64,000 bases of DNA from Aeromicrobium sp. Sec7.5 (GTDB taxonomy: Bacteria > Actinomycetota > Actinomycetes > Propionibacteriales > Nocardioidaceae): positions 496,001-560,000 of the forward strand of contig NZ_JBAJIJ010000002.1 of NCBI RefSeq assembly GCF_036867135.1. Direction: 5' to 3'. The notes beneath the pieces are model-generated. The model was not told where the DNA came from. It saw only the letters and a program-made list of their open reading frames with translations, and did no database searches. Position 1 is the first letter of the stretch, and each line of letters starts with the position of its first letter. The translations under genes and the position numbers were made by a program. Positions 8,465-17,899 of the stretch are shown here, piece after piece.

Positions 8465-9280
8465 GTGGAGACCGAGCAGCTGTCCATCCCGACCCGTCTC
8501 GGCACGCTCCACGCACGGCTTCGGGGCGATGGTCCGCTCGTGGTCCTGTGGCCGAGCCTGCTGATGGACGGCACGCTCTGGGACGGCGTCACGGCGCAGC
8601 TCGCGAAGCGGTGGACGACGCTCGCGCTCGACCCGCCGGGCCACGGCCACAGCGAGCCGCTGCGCCGCAGCTTCACGCTCGACGAGTGCGCCGGTGCGCT
8701 GCTCGACGTGGTCGACCACGCGGAGGTCGAGACGGCGCACGTCATCGGCAACTCGTGGGGCGGGATGGTCGGGGCGACGTTCGCCGCCCGGCACGGTGAC
8801 CGGCTCGGGGCGGCGGTGCTCATGAACGCGACCGGGTCCGCGGCCGGGCGCCGACAGCGGCTCGAGTTCGGCGCGATGCTCGGCCTGGGCCGCCTGCTCG
8901 GCGGTGTCCGGCCACCGCTGACGCGCTCGGTGGTGAAGGCGTTCCTCGGCCCGACGACACTGCGCGAGCGGCCGGACGTCGTGCAGCACGTGCGCGACTC
9001 GGTGCAGGCGGTCGATCTCGACTCGGCCTCGTTCGCGGTGCGCAGCGTCGTGCCCGACCGCCCGGACCAGCGCTCCCTGCTCGCCCAGATCGACCGGCCC
9101 GTGCTCGTCGTGGCCGGCCGCGAGGACGCGACGTTCCCCGTGGCGGAGACCCGGGCGATGGCCGACGCGATCCCCGGTGCCGAGATGTGGGTCGTCGAGG
9201 ACGCCGCCCACCTCGTCGCCCTCGAGGTCCCTGCCACCGTCGCCCCGCGGGTCGCCGACTTCCTCGCCCGCCACGACTGA
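8465..9280 (+). CDS. alpha/beta hydrolase
   Basis: 271 residues of the standard alpha/beta-hydrolase fold. The nucleophile elbow is GNSWGG with Ser97, the likely acid is Asp221 in AGREDATFP and the base His249 in DAAHLVAL. LDPPGHGHSEP is the usual loop before the cap. The GTG start follows a TAGCGT -10 box by six bases. Monocistronic; substrate unknown. Confidence 0.88.
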   Translation: METEQLSIPTRLGTLHARLRGDGPLVVLWPSLLMDGTLWDGVTAQLAKRWTTLALDPPGHGHSEPLRRSFTLDECAGALLDVVDHAEVETAHVIGNSWGGMVGATFAARHGDRLGAAVLMNATGSAAGRRQRLEFGAMLGLGRLLGGVRPPLTRSVVKAFLGPTTLRERPDVVQHVRDSVQAVDLDSASFAVRSVVPDRPDQRSLLAQIDRPVLVVAGREDATFPVAETRAMADAIPGAEMWVVEDAAHLVALEVPATVAPRVADFLARHD

Positions 9281-9298
9281 CCCCCCTCCCACCTGAGC

Positions 9299-9420
9299 GG
9301 GCGGTGAGTGAGCGACCTGTCCCGCTGGGAGCGGTGAGCTAGCGACCTCTCACCTCACTCGAGAGGTCGCTGGCTCACCGCCCGGGGGCGGAACAGGTCG
9401 CTAAGTCACCGCTCGGGGGC
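9299..9420. repeat. family C nested palindrome between convergent genes
   Basis: Contains GCGGTGAGTGAGCGACCTGT and, further in, GCGGTGAGCTAGCGACCTC. Matching right arms are GAGGTCGCTGGCTCACCGC and ACAGGTCGCTAAGTCACCGC. The arms nest into a long hairpin between two genes that point at each other, so it can work as a terminator in both directions. The right arm includes the stop codon of the monooxygenase gene. Related elements lie at 57664-57786 and 59318-59447. Confidence 0.85.
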
Positions 9421-10482
9421 GGACAGGGCGCGGAGGCCGGCGGCACGGCTGGCGAAGCGGGCGGCGCCGCGCATCGCGATCGGCTCGGGGGTGCGCCGCG
9501 CGACCGTGGCGAGCGCGCGACCGGATCGGCCGTGCAGCGCGCGACCGGCCGTGCGCGACATGCGGACGGCGGCCGTGACGCGGGGCCGGCGCAGCCGCTC
9601 GAACGCTGCGAACGTCGCGCGCCCGCCGCCGCGCTCCGCCCACAGCGCGGCGAGCACCACGGCGTCCTCGATCGCGAGGCACCCGCCCTGGCCGAGCCCC
9701 GGCTGCATCGCGTGCGCCGCGTCGCCGATCACGACGCACCGGTCGTCGAACCAGTGCCGTGGCTGGGCTCGATCGAGCATCTCGTGCTGCAGCACCGAGC
9801 TCGCCGGAGTCGCGGCGATCAGCTCCGGCACCGGCGCGGGCCAGAGGTCGGCGTCCGGGCGCCACACGTCGGCGCCGCCGGCGCGGGTCGCGAACCAGTA
9901 CGTGCGGCCACCCGTCATCGGCATCACCCCGGCCTCGGCGCGGTCGCCCCAGACGACCCCCGCGTACGAGGGGTCGACGGCGATCGGCGCGACGCCCCGC
10001 CACGCGACGTAGCCGGCCGGCCGCTCGCGCAGGGACGGGTCGAGGTGCCGCGCGACGACGGACCGGAAGCCGTCGGCGCCCACCACGAGGTCGGCGTCGA
10101 TCGCCGAGGGATCGGTGACGCCGGCGTCGAGCGTCACCGGACCGGCGTGCCCGGCGAGCAGGGCCTGCAGCTCGCCGCGGTCGACGACGCGGGCCGGCTC
10201 CCCCAGCGCCCGCACGGTCGCGACCGGGTCGAGACGACGCACCAGCGAGCCGTCGGCCCGGCGGATCAGCGCCGATGCGACCGGCTCACCGAGGTCGCGG
10301 ACCGCGTCGCCGAGGTCGAGTGCGTCGAGGGCGGCCAGCGCGTTGGGCCAAATCGTCAGCCCGGCACCGCCACCGAGCCACCCGCGCTCGTCGCGCAGCT
10401 CGACCTCCAGGCCCGCGCGGCGCATCGCCACGGCGAACGTGAGCCCGGCCAGCCCGGCCCCCACCACCACGACGCGTTCCAC
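9406..10482 (-). CDS. FAD-dependent monooxygenase (aromatic hydroxylase type)
   Basis: 358 residues. The three hallmark motifs are present: VVVGAGLAGLTFAVAMRRAG at the N-terminus for FAD, DLVVGADGFRSVVARHL (DG motif) in the middle and CVVIGDAAHAMQPGLGQGG (GD motif) in the last third. These define the class A flavoprotein hydroxylases. Substrate unknown. A leaderless promoter (TAGCGT, six bases, GTG) precedes it. The TGA stop is embedded in a family C palindrome. Confidence 0.87.
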   Translation of the reverse strand: MERVVVVGAGLAGLTFAVAMRRAGLEVELRDERGWLGGGAGLTIWPNALAALDALDLGDAVRDLGEPVASALIRRADGSLVRRLDPVATVRALGEPARVVDRGELQALLAGHAGPVTLDAGVTDPSAIDADLVVGADGFRSVVARHLDPSLRERPAGYVAWRGVAPIAVDPSYAGVVWGDRAEAGVMPMTGGRTYWFATRAGGADVWRPDADLWPAPVPELIAATPASSVLQHEMLDRAQPRHWFDDRCVVIGDAAHAMQPGLGQGGCLAIEDAVVLAALWAERGGGRATFAAFERLRRPRVTAAVRMSRTAGRALHGRSGRALATVARRTPEPIAMRGAARFASRAAGLRALSAPER

Positions 10483-10550
10483 CCCTCCACGCTAGCCCCC
10501 GGGCACGGCCGTCAGGAGCACCTCGAGCGTCCATCGGGTTGACTGGAGTC

Positions 10551-11084
10551 GTGGCCACGCGACTCCTCCTCATCGCCGACACCCACCTGCCGAAGCGTGC
10601 CAAGGTGCTGCCGCAGCAGGTCTGGACCGCGGTCGAGGCCGCCGACGTGGTGGTGCATGCCGGCGACTGGGTCGACGTCGCCCTGCTCGACGAGCTGGAG
10701 CAGCGGTCGGAGCGACTCGTGGCGGTCTTCGGCAACAACGACCACGGGGAGCTGCGCGAGCGCCTGCCCGAGGTGGCGCGGGTCGAGATCGAGGGCCTGC
10801 GGATCGGGGTCGTGCACGAGACCGGCGCCTCGACGGGCCGCGAGAAGCGCTGCGCGCGTGACTACCCCGATCTCGACGTGCTGGTGTTCGGGCACAGCCA
10901 CATCCCCTGGGACACCGTGGCGACGAAGGACGACGGCACCGAGCTGCGCCTGCTCAACCCCGGCTCCCCCACCGACCGTCGTCGCCAGCCGCACTGCACC
11001 TACCTGACGGCGATCGTCGACGACGGCCGCCTGACCGACGTCGAGCTGCACCGCCTCCCGCCACGGGCGCAGGCCGCCCCTTGA
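10551..11084 (+). CDS. YfcE/MJ0936-type metallophosphoesterase
   Basis: 177 residues from the GTG at 10551, chosen because GGAG stands at 10545-10548. All metal-binding motifs are present: D10 and H12 in IADTH, D39 in HAGD, GNNDH at 61-65, H89, and GHSH at 114-117. This small family hydrolyses phosphodiesters or nucleotides with Mn or similar metals; the in vivo substrate is unknown. The TGA stop is the TGA of the TTGAGGTGCGAG arm of the family A repeat that follows, so the last codons run into the repeat. Confidence 0.88.
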   Translation: MATRLLLIADTHLPKRAKVLPQQVWTAVEAADVVVHAGDWVDVALLDELEQRSERLVAVFGNNDHGELRERLPEVARVEIEGLRIGVVHETGASTGREKRCARDYPDLDVLVFGHSHIPWDTVATKDDGTELRLLNPGSPTDRRRQPHCTYLTAIVDDGRLTDVELHRLPPRAQAAP

Positions 11085-12047
11085 GGTGCGAGGAACGAGC
11101 CTCGAAAGGGGTACCCGAGCCCACGTCCTGACCGAGGTTTCGAGGCTCGTCGCTGGCGCTCCTCACACCTCAACCACCGGTGGTCACCACGTGCCGAGCG
11201 AAGCGAGGCTGAGCCGCCTGCCACTCGCTCTAGCGAGTTGCAGAAGCGAGCGCGAGGAACGAGCGCGCCGGCTCAACCACCGGAGCTTTCCGCCCCTTGA
11301 GGTGCGAGGAACGAGCCTCGAAAGGGGTACCCGAGCCCACGTCCTGACCGAGGTTTCGAGGCTCGCGCCGCAGGCGGCACTCACACCTCAACCACCGGTG
11401 GTCACCACGTGCCGAGCGAAGCGAGGCTGAGCCGCCTGCCACTCGCTCTAGCGAGTTGCAGAAGCGAGCGCGAGGAACGAGCGCGCCGGCTCAACCACCG
11501 GGCCTTTCCGCCCCTTGAGGTGCGAGGAATGAGCCTCGAAAGGGGTACCCGAGCCCAGAACCTGACCGAGGTTTCGAGGCTCGCGCCGCAAGCGGCACTC
11601 ACACCTCAACCACCGGTGTTCACCACGTGCCGAGCGAAGCGAGGCTGAGCCGCCTGCCACTCGCTCTAGCGAGTTGCAGAAGCGAGCGCGAGGAACGAGC
11701 GCGCCGGCTCACCACCGGAGCTTTCCGCCCCTTGAGGTGCGAGGAACGAGCCTCGAAAGGGGTACCGCAACCCAGAACCTGACCGAGGTTTCGAGGCTCG
11801 CGCCGCAGGCGGCACTCACACCTCAACCACCGGAGTGACCACGTGCCGAGCGAAGCGAGGCTGAGCCGCCTGCGACTCGCTCTAGCGAGTTGCAGAAGCG
11901 AGCGCGAGGAACGAGCGCGCCGGCTCAACCACCGGGGCTTTCCGCCCCTTGAGGTGCGAGGAACGAGCCTCGAAAGGGGTACCCGAGCCCAGAACCTGAC
12001 CGAGGCTTCGAGGCTCGTCGCTGGCGCTCCTCGCACCTCAACCAGCG
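11081..12047. repeat. alternating family A and family B repeats, ~217-bp period
   Basis: The family A left arm TTGAGGTGCGAG starts at 11081, 11297, 11515, 11732 and 11949, giving periods of 216, 218, 217 and 217 bp. Each A unit is followed by one B unit of about 85 bp, except the last A. Small differences between copies concentrate in the short internal hairpin of the right half (GTCGCTGGCGCTC versus GCGCCGCAGGCGGC). The block separates the phosphoesterase gene from the 3' end of the mce operon. No gene is seen in 11085-12052. Confidence 0.95.
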
Positions 12048-12052
12048 GGGGG

Positions 12053-12571
12053 TCAGAGGGGCTGGAGCTCGGTGATGGTCCAGGTGTCGCCGGACTTCTC
12101 GACCGTGACCGACAGCTGGGCCGCGGAGACGCTGCCCTGGTTGTCGGTGGCGCGCTGGCTGGTCTGGTCGAGGAACACGAGCACGACGGCCGAGTCCTCC
12201 GTCGCCTCCTTGACCGCCACCGACTGCACTGCGGCCGTCAGGGTCAGCTGCTGACCGGGCGCCTTCTCCTGCAGGTCGACGAAGAGCGTGTCGTACTCCT
12301 CACGCGCGTCGCCGGCCAGCACCTGGTCGGCGGCCGCCGTCGTGGCCTCGGGGTCGGCGAAGTCGTAGGTGAGCACCTGGTTGAGCCCGGTGGTCACGAA
12401 GGACTGGATCTCGGCCGTCAGGGTGGCGTCGACGACGGCCAGGTTCTCGGCGGCGGTCGTGGAGCGCAGCTCGTTCGCCTGGAACAGGCCGAAGACGCCC
12501 ACGAGGGCCAGGACGCCGGCGAGCACGAAGGGCGCGAGTCGCGCGGTGAGGAGGGAGCGGACACGGGTCAT
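12053..12571 (-). CDS. Mce-associated membrane protein
   Basis: 172 residues with one N-terminal membrane segment (LAPFVLAGVLALVGVFGLF) and an extracytoplasmic alpha+beta domain of the type found in Mce-associated (Mas) proteins. Its ATG overlaps the stop of the other Mas gene (ATGA). It is the last gene of the mce operon. Such proteins are thought to stabilise or help assemble Mce complexes. Confidence 0.8.
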   Translation of the reverse strand: MTRVRSLLTARLAPFVLAGVLALVGVFGLFQANELRSTTAAENLAVVDATLTAEIQSFVTTGLNQVLTYDFADPEATTAAADQVLAGDAREEYDTLFVDLQEKAPGQQLTLTAAVQSVAVKEATEDSAVVLVFLDQTSQRATDNQGSVSAAQLSVTVEKSGDTWTITELQPL

Positions 12572-13245
12572 GACAGGCTCACCGCCACTTGCTGGAGGTT
12601 CTCGATCTTCCACTCGCCCTCGACCAGCGTCATCTGGGCGGAGAAGCGGTTGCGCTTGAGGGTCGGCTCGCTGTCGGGGGCCGCGTCGTCGATCACCGTG
12701 ATCTCCACGGCGGCCACGACGGTGGCCTCCTCGCCGTCGATGCTCAGCACGGCCGCGTCGACGACCTCGGCCGTGGCGATCTTCTGCTCGTCGATCAGGA
12801 GCTGGCGCTGGCCCTCGTCGATGCCGGCGATGCCGTCCTGGAACTGCCCGGTCGTGACCTCCTCCCAGGCGGCGAGGTCGGTGTCGGTATCGCGGTAGTC
12901 GAGGGTGTTGATGGTCTCGATGCCCTCGGTGCCCGCGATCAGGGCGGAGTCGCGGTCCTGCGCGACGGCGAGCTGGTCGTCGTGCGCCGCCTCCCACCAC
13001 CACCACGAACCGACGACCGCGATGACGCTGCCCAGGATCAGGGCCAGCATGCCGAGCGCAGGCCGCCCACGGCCGGGTGAACCGGCGTCACCGGTCCCCG
13101 CCCCCGACGGGAGGGAGGTGTCGGGGGCGGGGTCGGCCTCGGACACGTCGGTCGACGTGCCCGTCGAGTCGTCCAGCATGAGGGTGCCGTCCGGCTCGGT
13201 CTGGTCCGCGGCGATCTCGCCTGCGGTCTGGATCTGTTGTCTCAT
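12568..13245 (-). CDS. Mce-associated membrane protein with acidic N-terminal tail
   Basis: 225 residues. An acidic Pro/Ser/Asp-rich cytoplasmic tail of about 65 residues precedes a single membrane helix (LGMLALILGSVIAVVGSWWWW). An extracytoplasmic domain homologous to the neighbouring Mas protein follows. ATGA overlaps on both sides couple it to mceF and to the last gene. Confidence 0.8.
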   Translation of the reverse strand: MRQQIQTAGEIAADQTEPDGTLMLDDSTGTSTDVSEADPAPDTSLPSGAGTGDAGSPGRGRPALGMLALILGSVIAVVGSWWWWEAAHDDQLAVAQDRDSALIAGTEGIETINTLDYRDTDTDLAAWEEVTTGQFQDGIAGIDEGQRQLLIDEQKIATAEVVDAAVLSIDGEEATVVAAVEITVIDDAAPDSEPTLKRNRFSAQMTLVEGEWKIENLQQVAVSLS

Positions 13246-14465
13246 TGGTTTCCCCCCAGGAGATCGGACAGGTCGTCGACGTCGTACAGCACGACGCCGG
13301 TCGGGTTCGGCATGGCCGATCCTCCCGTGTTGAGCTGCTCCGTGGCCAGGTACTGCGCCGCCGGATTCTGACCGGGCACGGCCTGGGGCCCGCGGACGTT
13401 GACCCCGGTGGCCGGATCGACGGCACAACCGGCGCCCGTGTTGAAGGCGTCGCCAGGGCTGGTGTCGGTGCCCGGACGGGGCGTGGTGCCGCCGTAGCCG
13501 GTGGTGCAGGGCAACGGCTTCGTGAAGGAGGTCGACAGGCCCAGGTTGAGCGAACCGCTGCCCGCCACGAGCCACCCGATGCTGACGGCGTCGGGCACGC
13601 GGATCAGCGCGTCCTCGACGCCCAGCGCGTTGACGCCGAAGACCTGCGCGGTCGAGACCAGGTTGCCCAGCAGCATCCCCAGCGGCTGGCCCACCTCGGC
13701 GAAGAGGGCGTTGACCTCGACCATGGCGGCCGGCGACTGCGTGATGAGCGTGCGCAGGTCGGCGTCGCTCGTGCGCAGGGTCTGCGTGATGAGCGCGAGG
13801 TCGCGGCTGAAGGACGTGATGTCGTCGCTCGAGGCGATCTGGGTGTCGAGCACCGTGCTGGAGCTCTCGATGAGCCGGGTCGTGTTGAGGAAGTTCTCCT
13901 GCGCCGTGCGGGCGAAGTCGAGCGAGGTGTCCAGCAGCACGCCGAAGTCGTCGCCGACACCCCGCGTGGCGCTGTAGGTCTCGTCGATCACGGTGCGCAG
14001 CGAGTCCTCCGGGACCGAGGCGACGAAGTCGCGACCCGAGCGCAGGACGTCGTCGAACGCCGGGGGGAGGGAGTCGTCGTCGCCGTTGATGCGGTCACCG
14101 TCGGCGAGGTTGGTGCCACCGGTGGCGTCGCTCTTCAGGTCGAGGTACTGCTCGCCGATCGCCGAGCGGTTCGTGACCGTGGCCTCGGCGTCGGTCGGGA
14201 TGTCGGGCGCGTCCGACTCGATCTCGAGCGTCGCGACCATGCCGTCGTCGGTCACGGTCATGTCGGTGACCCGGCCCACCTGGACCCCGCGGTAGGTGAC
14301 CTCGCTGTTGACGAACAGGCCGCCGGCGTTGGGCAGCTCGACCTGCAGCTGGTAGCTGCGGGCGAACGGATCGATGCCCACGTACTTCGCACCGAGGTAG
14401 CTCGTGCCGAGCAGCGCGATGACGACGAACGCGATGAGCTTGTTGCGGACGGACGTGGTGATCAC
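13242..14465 (-). CDS. Mce family protein, sixth position (MceF-like)
   Basis: 407 residues. An N-terminal membrane anchor (LIAFVVIALLGTSYLGAKYV) is followed by the MlaD/Mce domain (FVNSEVTYRGVQVGRV, IGEQYLDLKS). A long helical region follows that would contribute to the hexameric needle or tube of Mce proteins, then a Pro/Gly-rich end. GTG start from a GTGA overlap with mceE. Six Mce proteins normally form one hetero-hexamer carrying hydrophobic molecules to the YrbE permeases. Confidence 0.88.
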   Translation of the reverse strand: MITTSVRNKLIAFVVIALLGTSYLGAKYVGIDPFARSYQLQVELPNAGGLFVNSEVTYRGVQVGRVTDMTVTDDGMVATLEIESDAPDIPTDAEATVTNRSAIGEQYLDLKSDATGGTNLADGDRINGDDDSLPPAFDDVLRSGRDFVASVPEDSLRTVIDETYSATRGVGDDFGVLLDTSLDFARTAQENFLNTTRLIESSSTVLDTQIASSDDITSFSRDLALITQTLRTSDADLRTLITQSPAAMVEVNALFAEVGQPLGMLLGNLVSTAQVFGVNALGVEDALIRVPDAVSIGWLVAGSGSLNLGLSTSFTKPLPCTTGYGGTTPRPGTDTSPGDAFNTGAGCAVDPATGVNVRGPQAVPGQNPAAQYLATEQLNTGGSAMPNPTGVVLYDVDDLSDLLGGNQ

Positions 14466-15763
14466 TGGCCCTCCTCCTCGGGGTCGGGGGTGGGCGACGG
14501 TGACGTCGGCGCGGTCGACGGGGGCGTCGGCAGCGTCGTGGGCGGCAGCCCCGGACCCGGCGTGGGCAGGGTCGGCGACGGATCCGGCAGCCCGGTCGGG
14601 GGCAGCGGGATCGTCGGGGTGGCGATACCCGGCATCGGCGAGCTCGTGGGCGGCAGGATCATCGGTGCCGTCGAGCCACTTCCCCCGCAAATCGCGCAGG
14701 GCTCGGTCGGCTGCTCCCAGACGCAGCCGATCGCGGTGCAGTCGGTGGGCAGCGTGCGGAAGTTCGTCGTGACGAAGACGTTGAGGTAGTCGCCCTTGAT
14801 CGCCGGCAGGACCGAGTCGGGGAACGGGTAGGTCAGGAGAATCTCGAGCGCGTCCGGCAGGTCCTGGCCCGAGGCGGCGAGCTGGGTCAGGATCGGCTCG
14901 AGCAGCTTCAGGTCGGCGACGATGTCGGCCTGGGCGGCGTCGAGCGTCTCGACCGCCACGCCGGAGAGGCCGTCGAGCGCCTCCAGCATCGCGACAAACT
15001 GCGGGCGCTGGGCCTCGAGCTCGGCCAGGCCGGGCGCGAGCCCGTCGAGCGCCGAGACGATCTTGTCGCTCTCACCGTCGAGCGTGGTCGAGAGCGACGC
15101 CAGGCTGTCGAGGGTCACCGCGATGTCGGCGCTGCGGGCGTCGACCGTGGTGACGAAGCCCTCGAGCTGGGTCAGGAAGGTGCGGACCCGCTCCGGGTCG
15201 CCGGCCGAGATGTCCTGCAGCTCGCGGGAGATGTTCTTGAACTCCTGGACGTCGCCGCCGTTGAGCACGAGCGACAGCGCACCGAGCACCTGCTCGACCT
15301 GCGCGGCACGGTCGGTGTCGTCAAGGCCGAGACGCGTGCCGGAGGAGAGCTGGGCGTCACCCGCCCGCACGTCGTCGGCGTCGGGGCGCACGAGCGCGAC
15401 GTACTTCTCGCCCAACAGCGACGACTGCTCGACGCGGGCGGTGGTGCCCTCGGGCAGGTTGGTGTCGCCGTTGACGAGGAGCTCGACGACGGCCGAGCGA
15501 CCGTCGTCGGCCAGCTCGATCTTGGAGACCCGTCCGACCGGCACGTTGTCGGCCCGCACCGACGACTGCGGCACGAGGTCGAGCACGTCGTCGAACTCGG
15601 CCGTCAGGGTGACCGGGTCGCCGCCGAGGTCGGCGCCGCCAGGCAGCGGGGTGTCGTAGACGCCGCGGTCGGTGATGCCGCAGCCGCCGATCAGCAGCAG
15701 GGCACCGGCTGCCGCAGCGGCCGCCGTGCGAGCCAGGCGTGAACGGGTCATGGTGCGCATCAC
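14462..15763 (-). CDS. Mce family lipoprotein, fifth position (MceE-like)
   Basis: 433 residues. A signal peptide with lipobox LLIGGC matches the rule that the fifth Mce protein is a lipoprotein. The Mce domain shows SSVRADNVPVGRVSKIEL and LLGEKYVALV. A helical segment follows, and the C-terminal 80 residues are a Pro/Thr/Ser-rich tail. Starts possible at GTG 15763 (GTGA overlap) or ATG 15760; the former keeps the overlap pattern used elsewhere in this operon. Confidence 0.88.
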   Translation of the reverse strand: MMRTMTRSRLARTAAAAAAGALLLIGGCGITDRGVYDTPLPGGADLGGDPVTLTAEFDDVLDLVPQSSVRADNVPVGRVSKIELADDGRSAVVELLVNGDTNLPEGTTARVEQSSLLGEKYVALVRPDADDVRAGDAQLSSGTRLGLDDTDRAAQVEQVLGALSLVLNGGDVQEFKNISRELQDISAGDPERVRTFLTQLEGFVTTVDARSADIAVTLDSLASLSTTLDGESDKIVSALDGLAPGLAELEAQRPQFVAMLEALDGLSGVAVETLDAAQADIVADLKLLEPILTQLAASGQDLPDALEILLTYPFPDSVLPAIKGDYLNVFVTTNFRTLPTDCTAIGCVWEQPTEPCAICGGSGSTAPMILPPTSSPMPGIATPTIPLPPTGLPDPSPTLPTPGPGLPPTTLPTPPSTAPTSPSPTPDPEEEGQ

Positions 15764-16800
15764 GGGGCCACCTCCACGCCGGGCAGGAGCACCGGGGGCG
15801 CGGTGGGTCCGGTCGTGCCGCTGTTGCCCGTGGGGCTCCAGATCGTGGCCTCGTTGAGATTGCCGCGACCGTCGAGCGTGCCGTAGGCGGGGTTGTAGGC
15901 GCCGAGGAAGTTCTGCAGGAGCAGCGGGATGAGCCGCACCGACTCGTCGAGCGACGCCTGCTGGTTCACCAAGGTCTGCGTCGGGCCGATCAGGTTCTGC
16001 ACGCTGGTCTGCAGGTTGCCCCGGTTGTCGCGGATGAAGTCGTCGAGCACGGCCATGGCGTCACCGAGGTTCGTGATGGCCGACGCGAGGTCGGTGCGGT
16101 CGGCAGCGAGGTAGTCGGTGACCTCGGCGAACTGGGAGTTGGCCGACGAGACCGCGGCGTCGTTCTCGACCAACATGTCCGACAGGTCGGCCAGGTTGCC
16201 GATCGTCGCGAACAGGTCGTCGTCGACCCCGGCGAGCGTCGTGGACGCCTCGCTGAAGCTGCTGATCGTGCGGTTGATGTCGAGGCCCGTGCCGTCGAGG
16301 TTGGCGGCGGCGACGTCGAGCAGGTCCGACAGCGCACCGTCGGCGTTGGCTCCCTCGGGGCCGAGCTGGGTGCTGATGTCCTCCAGGCCCGCGTAGAGCT
16401 CGTCGACCTCGACCGGCACGGCCGTGTCGTCGACCTTGATCAGCGCGCCGTCGGCGAGGGCATCGCCCTCGATGAACGGCTCGGTGAGCTGCACGAACCG
16501 GTCCGAGACCAGGGTGGGAGCAACGATCACCGCATCGGTGTCGGCCGCGACCTCCACGCCGGAGTCGAGCTTCATGCCGACCCGCACGATCGGGCCGTCG
16601 GGCTCGACCGAGGTGACCTCGCCGACCGACACGCCCAGCACCTGCACGTCGGAGCCCGGGTACAGGCCGACGGTCTCGGTGAACTCGGCAGTGAGCTCGA
16701 CACGGTCGCGCTCTGACCACCAGGCGTAGCCGAACCACAGCAGCGCCGCCACGAGCGCGAACAGCACCACCGGTGCGACGGACCTGATTCGCGAGCTCAT
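15760..16800 (-). CDS. Mce family protein, fourth position (MceD-like)
   Basis: 346 residues: N-terminal membrane anchor (VLFALVAALLWFGYAWW), Mce domain (PGSDVQVLGVSVGEVTSV, LVSDRFVQLTEP), helical region and Pro-rich end. Its ATG overlaps the stop of a 28-codon spacer ORF (ATGA), so translation may depend on that ORF. Confidence 0.88.
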   Translation of the reverse strand: MSSRIRSVAPVVLFALVAALLWFGYAWWSERDRVELTAEFTETVGLYPGSDVQVLGVSVGEVTSVEPDGPIVRVGMKLDSGVEVAADTDAVIVAPTLVSDRFVQLTEPFIEGDALADGALIKVDDTAVPVEVDELYAGLEDISTQLGPEGANADGALSDLLDVAAANLDGTGLDINRTISSFSEASTTLAGVDDDLFATIGNLADLSDMLVENDAAVSSANSQFAEVTDYLAADRTDLASAITNLGDAMAVLDDFIRDNRGNLQTSVQNLIGPTQTLVNQQASLDESVRLIPLLLQNFLGAYNPAYGTLDGRGNLNEATIWSPTGNSGTTGPTAPPVLLPGVEVAP

Positions 16801-16883
16801 GACGCCACCGCCTGTGAAAGAGCAACGATCGGCGCTGGCGTCATGAGTTCACCCGACATGGTCACTCGCTGGCGCTCGTTCAT
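16797..16883 (-). CDS. 28-residue spacer ORF linking mceC and mceD
   Basis: The ORF starts with an ATG overlapping the mceC stop (ATGA) and ends with a TGA overlapping the mceD start (ATGA), so it fills the gap exactly. The peptide begins MNERQRV, contains two further in-frame Met codons and ends SQAVAS. It resembles the 27-residue ORF at 21405-21488, which begins MNERSERN and ends SKAVSS. Probably a translational-coupling device rather than a functional peptide. Inference only; no homologue is known to me. Confidence 0.55.
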   Translation of the reverse strand: MNERQRVTMSGELMTPAPIVALSQAVAS

Positions 16884-17899
16884 GCTCCTCCTCCGCTCGC
16901 GGGAGAACAGTCCCGCACGATGTCGTTGGTCAGCTGCGGCGCGCCGTCAGGGCCGAACAGGCCGCACAGGTACGCGTCGATCCAGCGACCCTGGCCGCTG
17001 GCCGAGGACAGGACCCGGTAGTACGGACCGAGCTTGGCCAGCGCCGAGTCGAGGTTGGCCTGGTTGTTGGTGAGGATCTGCGCGACCTGGTCGAGCTCGG
17101 CCAGCGCCGGCTGGAGCTGCTCCTCGTTGTCGCTCACGAGTCCCTGCAGCTGGATGCCGAGCGAGGACGTGCTCTCGAGCAGGGCCTGGACGGTCTCGCG
17201 CCGGTTCTCGAGCTCGGTGAGCAGCAGGCTGCCGTCGCTGATCAGCGCGGCGAGCTCGTCATTGCGGTTGGCGAACGTCTCGGTGACGGTGCTGGTGGAC
17301 TCCAGCAGCGCCGCGAGCTCCTCGTCGCGTGTCGAGATCGTGCGCGACAGGTCCGTGAGGCCGGCGACCGTGGTCTGCACCGACTCGGGGGTGTCGCGGA
17401 ACGCGTCGGCCAGGGCCGTGAAGCTGGCCTCGAGCTGCTGGGTGTCGATCTCGCCGATGTTGTCGGAGAGGTCGGAGAACGCGGCCGTGACGTCGTACGG
17501 GGTCGTGGTGCGCTCGAGCGGGATGGCCTCGTCGAGCTCCTCGCGACCACCCGGGTCGACCGACAGGTACTTCTGGCCCAGGAGCGTCTTGACCTTGACC
17601 GCCGCGGTGGTCTGCGAGCCGAGGCGGACGTCCTTGGCCGTGAAGGTCACGACGACCTCGCCCTTCTCGAGCTCGATGCCCGTGACGCTGCCGACCTTGA
17701 CGCCGGACACCCGGACCTCGGTACCGGTCTTGAGTCCACCGGCCTCGGCGAAGTGCGCGGAGTACTCGCGGCCCTCGCCGATGATCGGCAGGCGGTCCGC
17801 GTTGAACGTCGCGAAGAAGATCAGCGTGAGGCTCAGGAGACCGATGACCGCGATCGTGACGCGGTTGCGTTCGGCGAACGCCTTCCCGTACCTGCTCAT
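16880..17899 (-). CDS. Mce family protein, third position (MceC-like)
   Basis: 339 residues from the ATG at 17899. N-terminal anchor (VTIAVIGLLSLTLIFFATF), Mce domain (TGTEVRVSGVKVGSVTGIE, LLGQKYLSVDPG) and a helical region. The end has Cys residues in DAYLCGLFG and IVRDCSPAS. An in-frame extension upstream exists only because the preceding repeat is open, so it is not used. Coupled by ATGA to the linker ORF upstream and the spacer ORF downstream. Confidence 0.88.
   Translation of the reverse strand: MSRYGKAFAERNRVTIAVIGLLSLTLIFFATFNADRLPIIGEGREYSAHFAEAGGLKTGTEVRVSGVKVGSVTGIELEKGEVVVTFTAKDVRLGSQTTAAVKVKTLLGQKYLSVDPGGREELDEAIPLERTTTPYDVTAAFSDLSDNIGEIDTQQLEASFTALADAFRDTPESVQTTVAGLTDLSRTISTRDEELAALLESTSTVTETFANRNDELAALISDGSLLLTELENRRETVQALLESTSSLGIQLQGLVSDNEEQLQPALAELDQVAQILTNNQANLDSALAKLGPYYRVLSSASGQGRWIDAYLCGLFGPDGAPQLTNDIVRDCSPASGGGA

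Noticed and set aside
11184-12036. Open frames through the A/B repeats as genes (also 41393-41894 and 3566-3847)
   Set aside because: They translate repeat sequence in several frames on both strands, have no ribosome binding site, and recur wherever the repeat does. Only the mce linker ORF was kept, with low confidence, because of its exact overlaps.
3451-12047. Tandem repeats as a CRISPR array
   Set aside because: Units are 115-217 bp, palindromic over their whole length and have no unique spacers; no cas gene is present.
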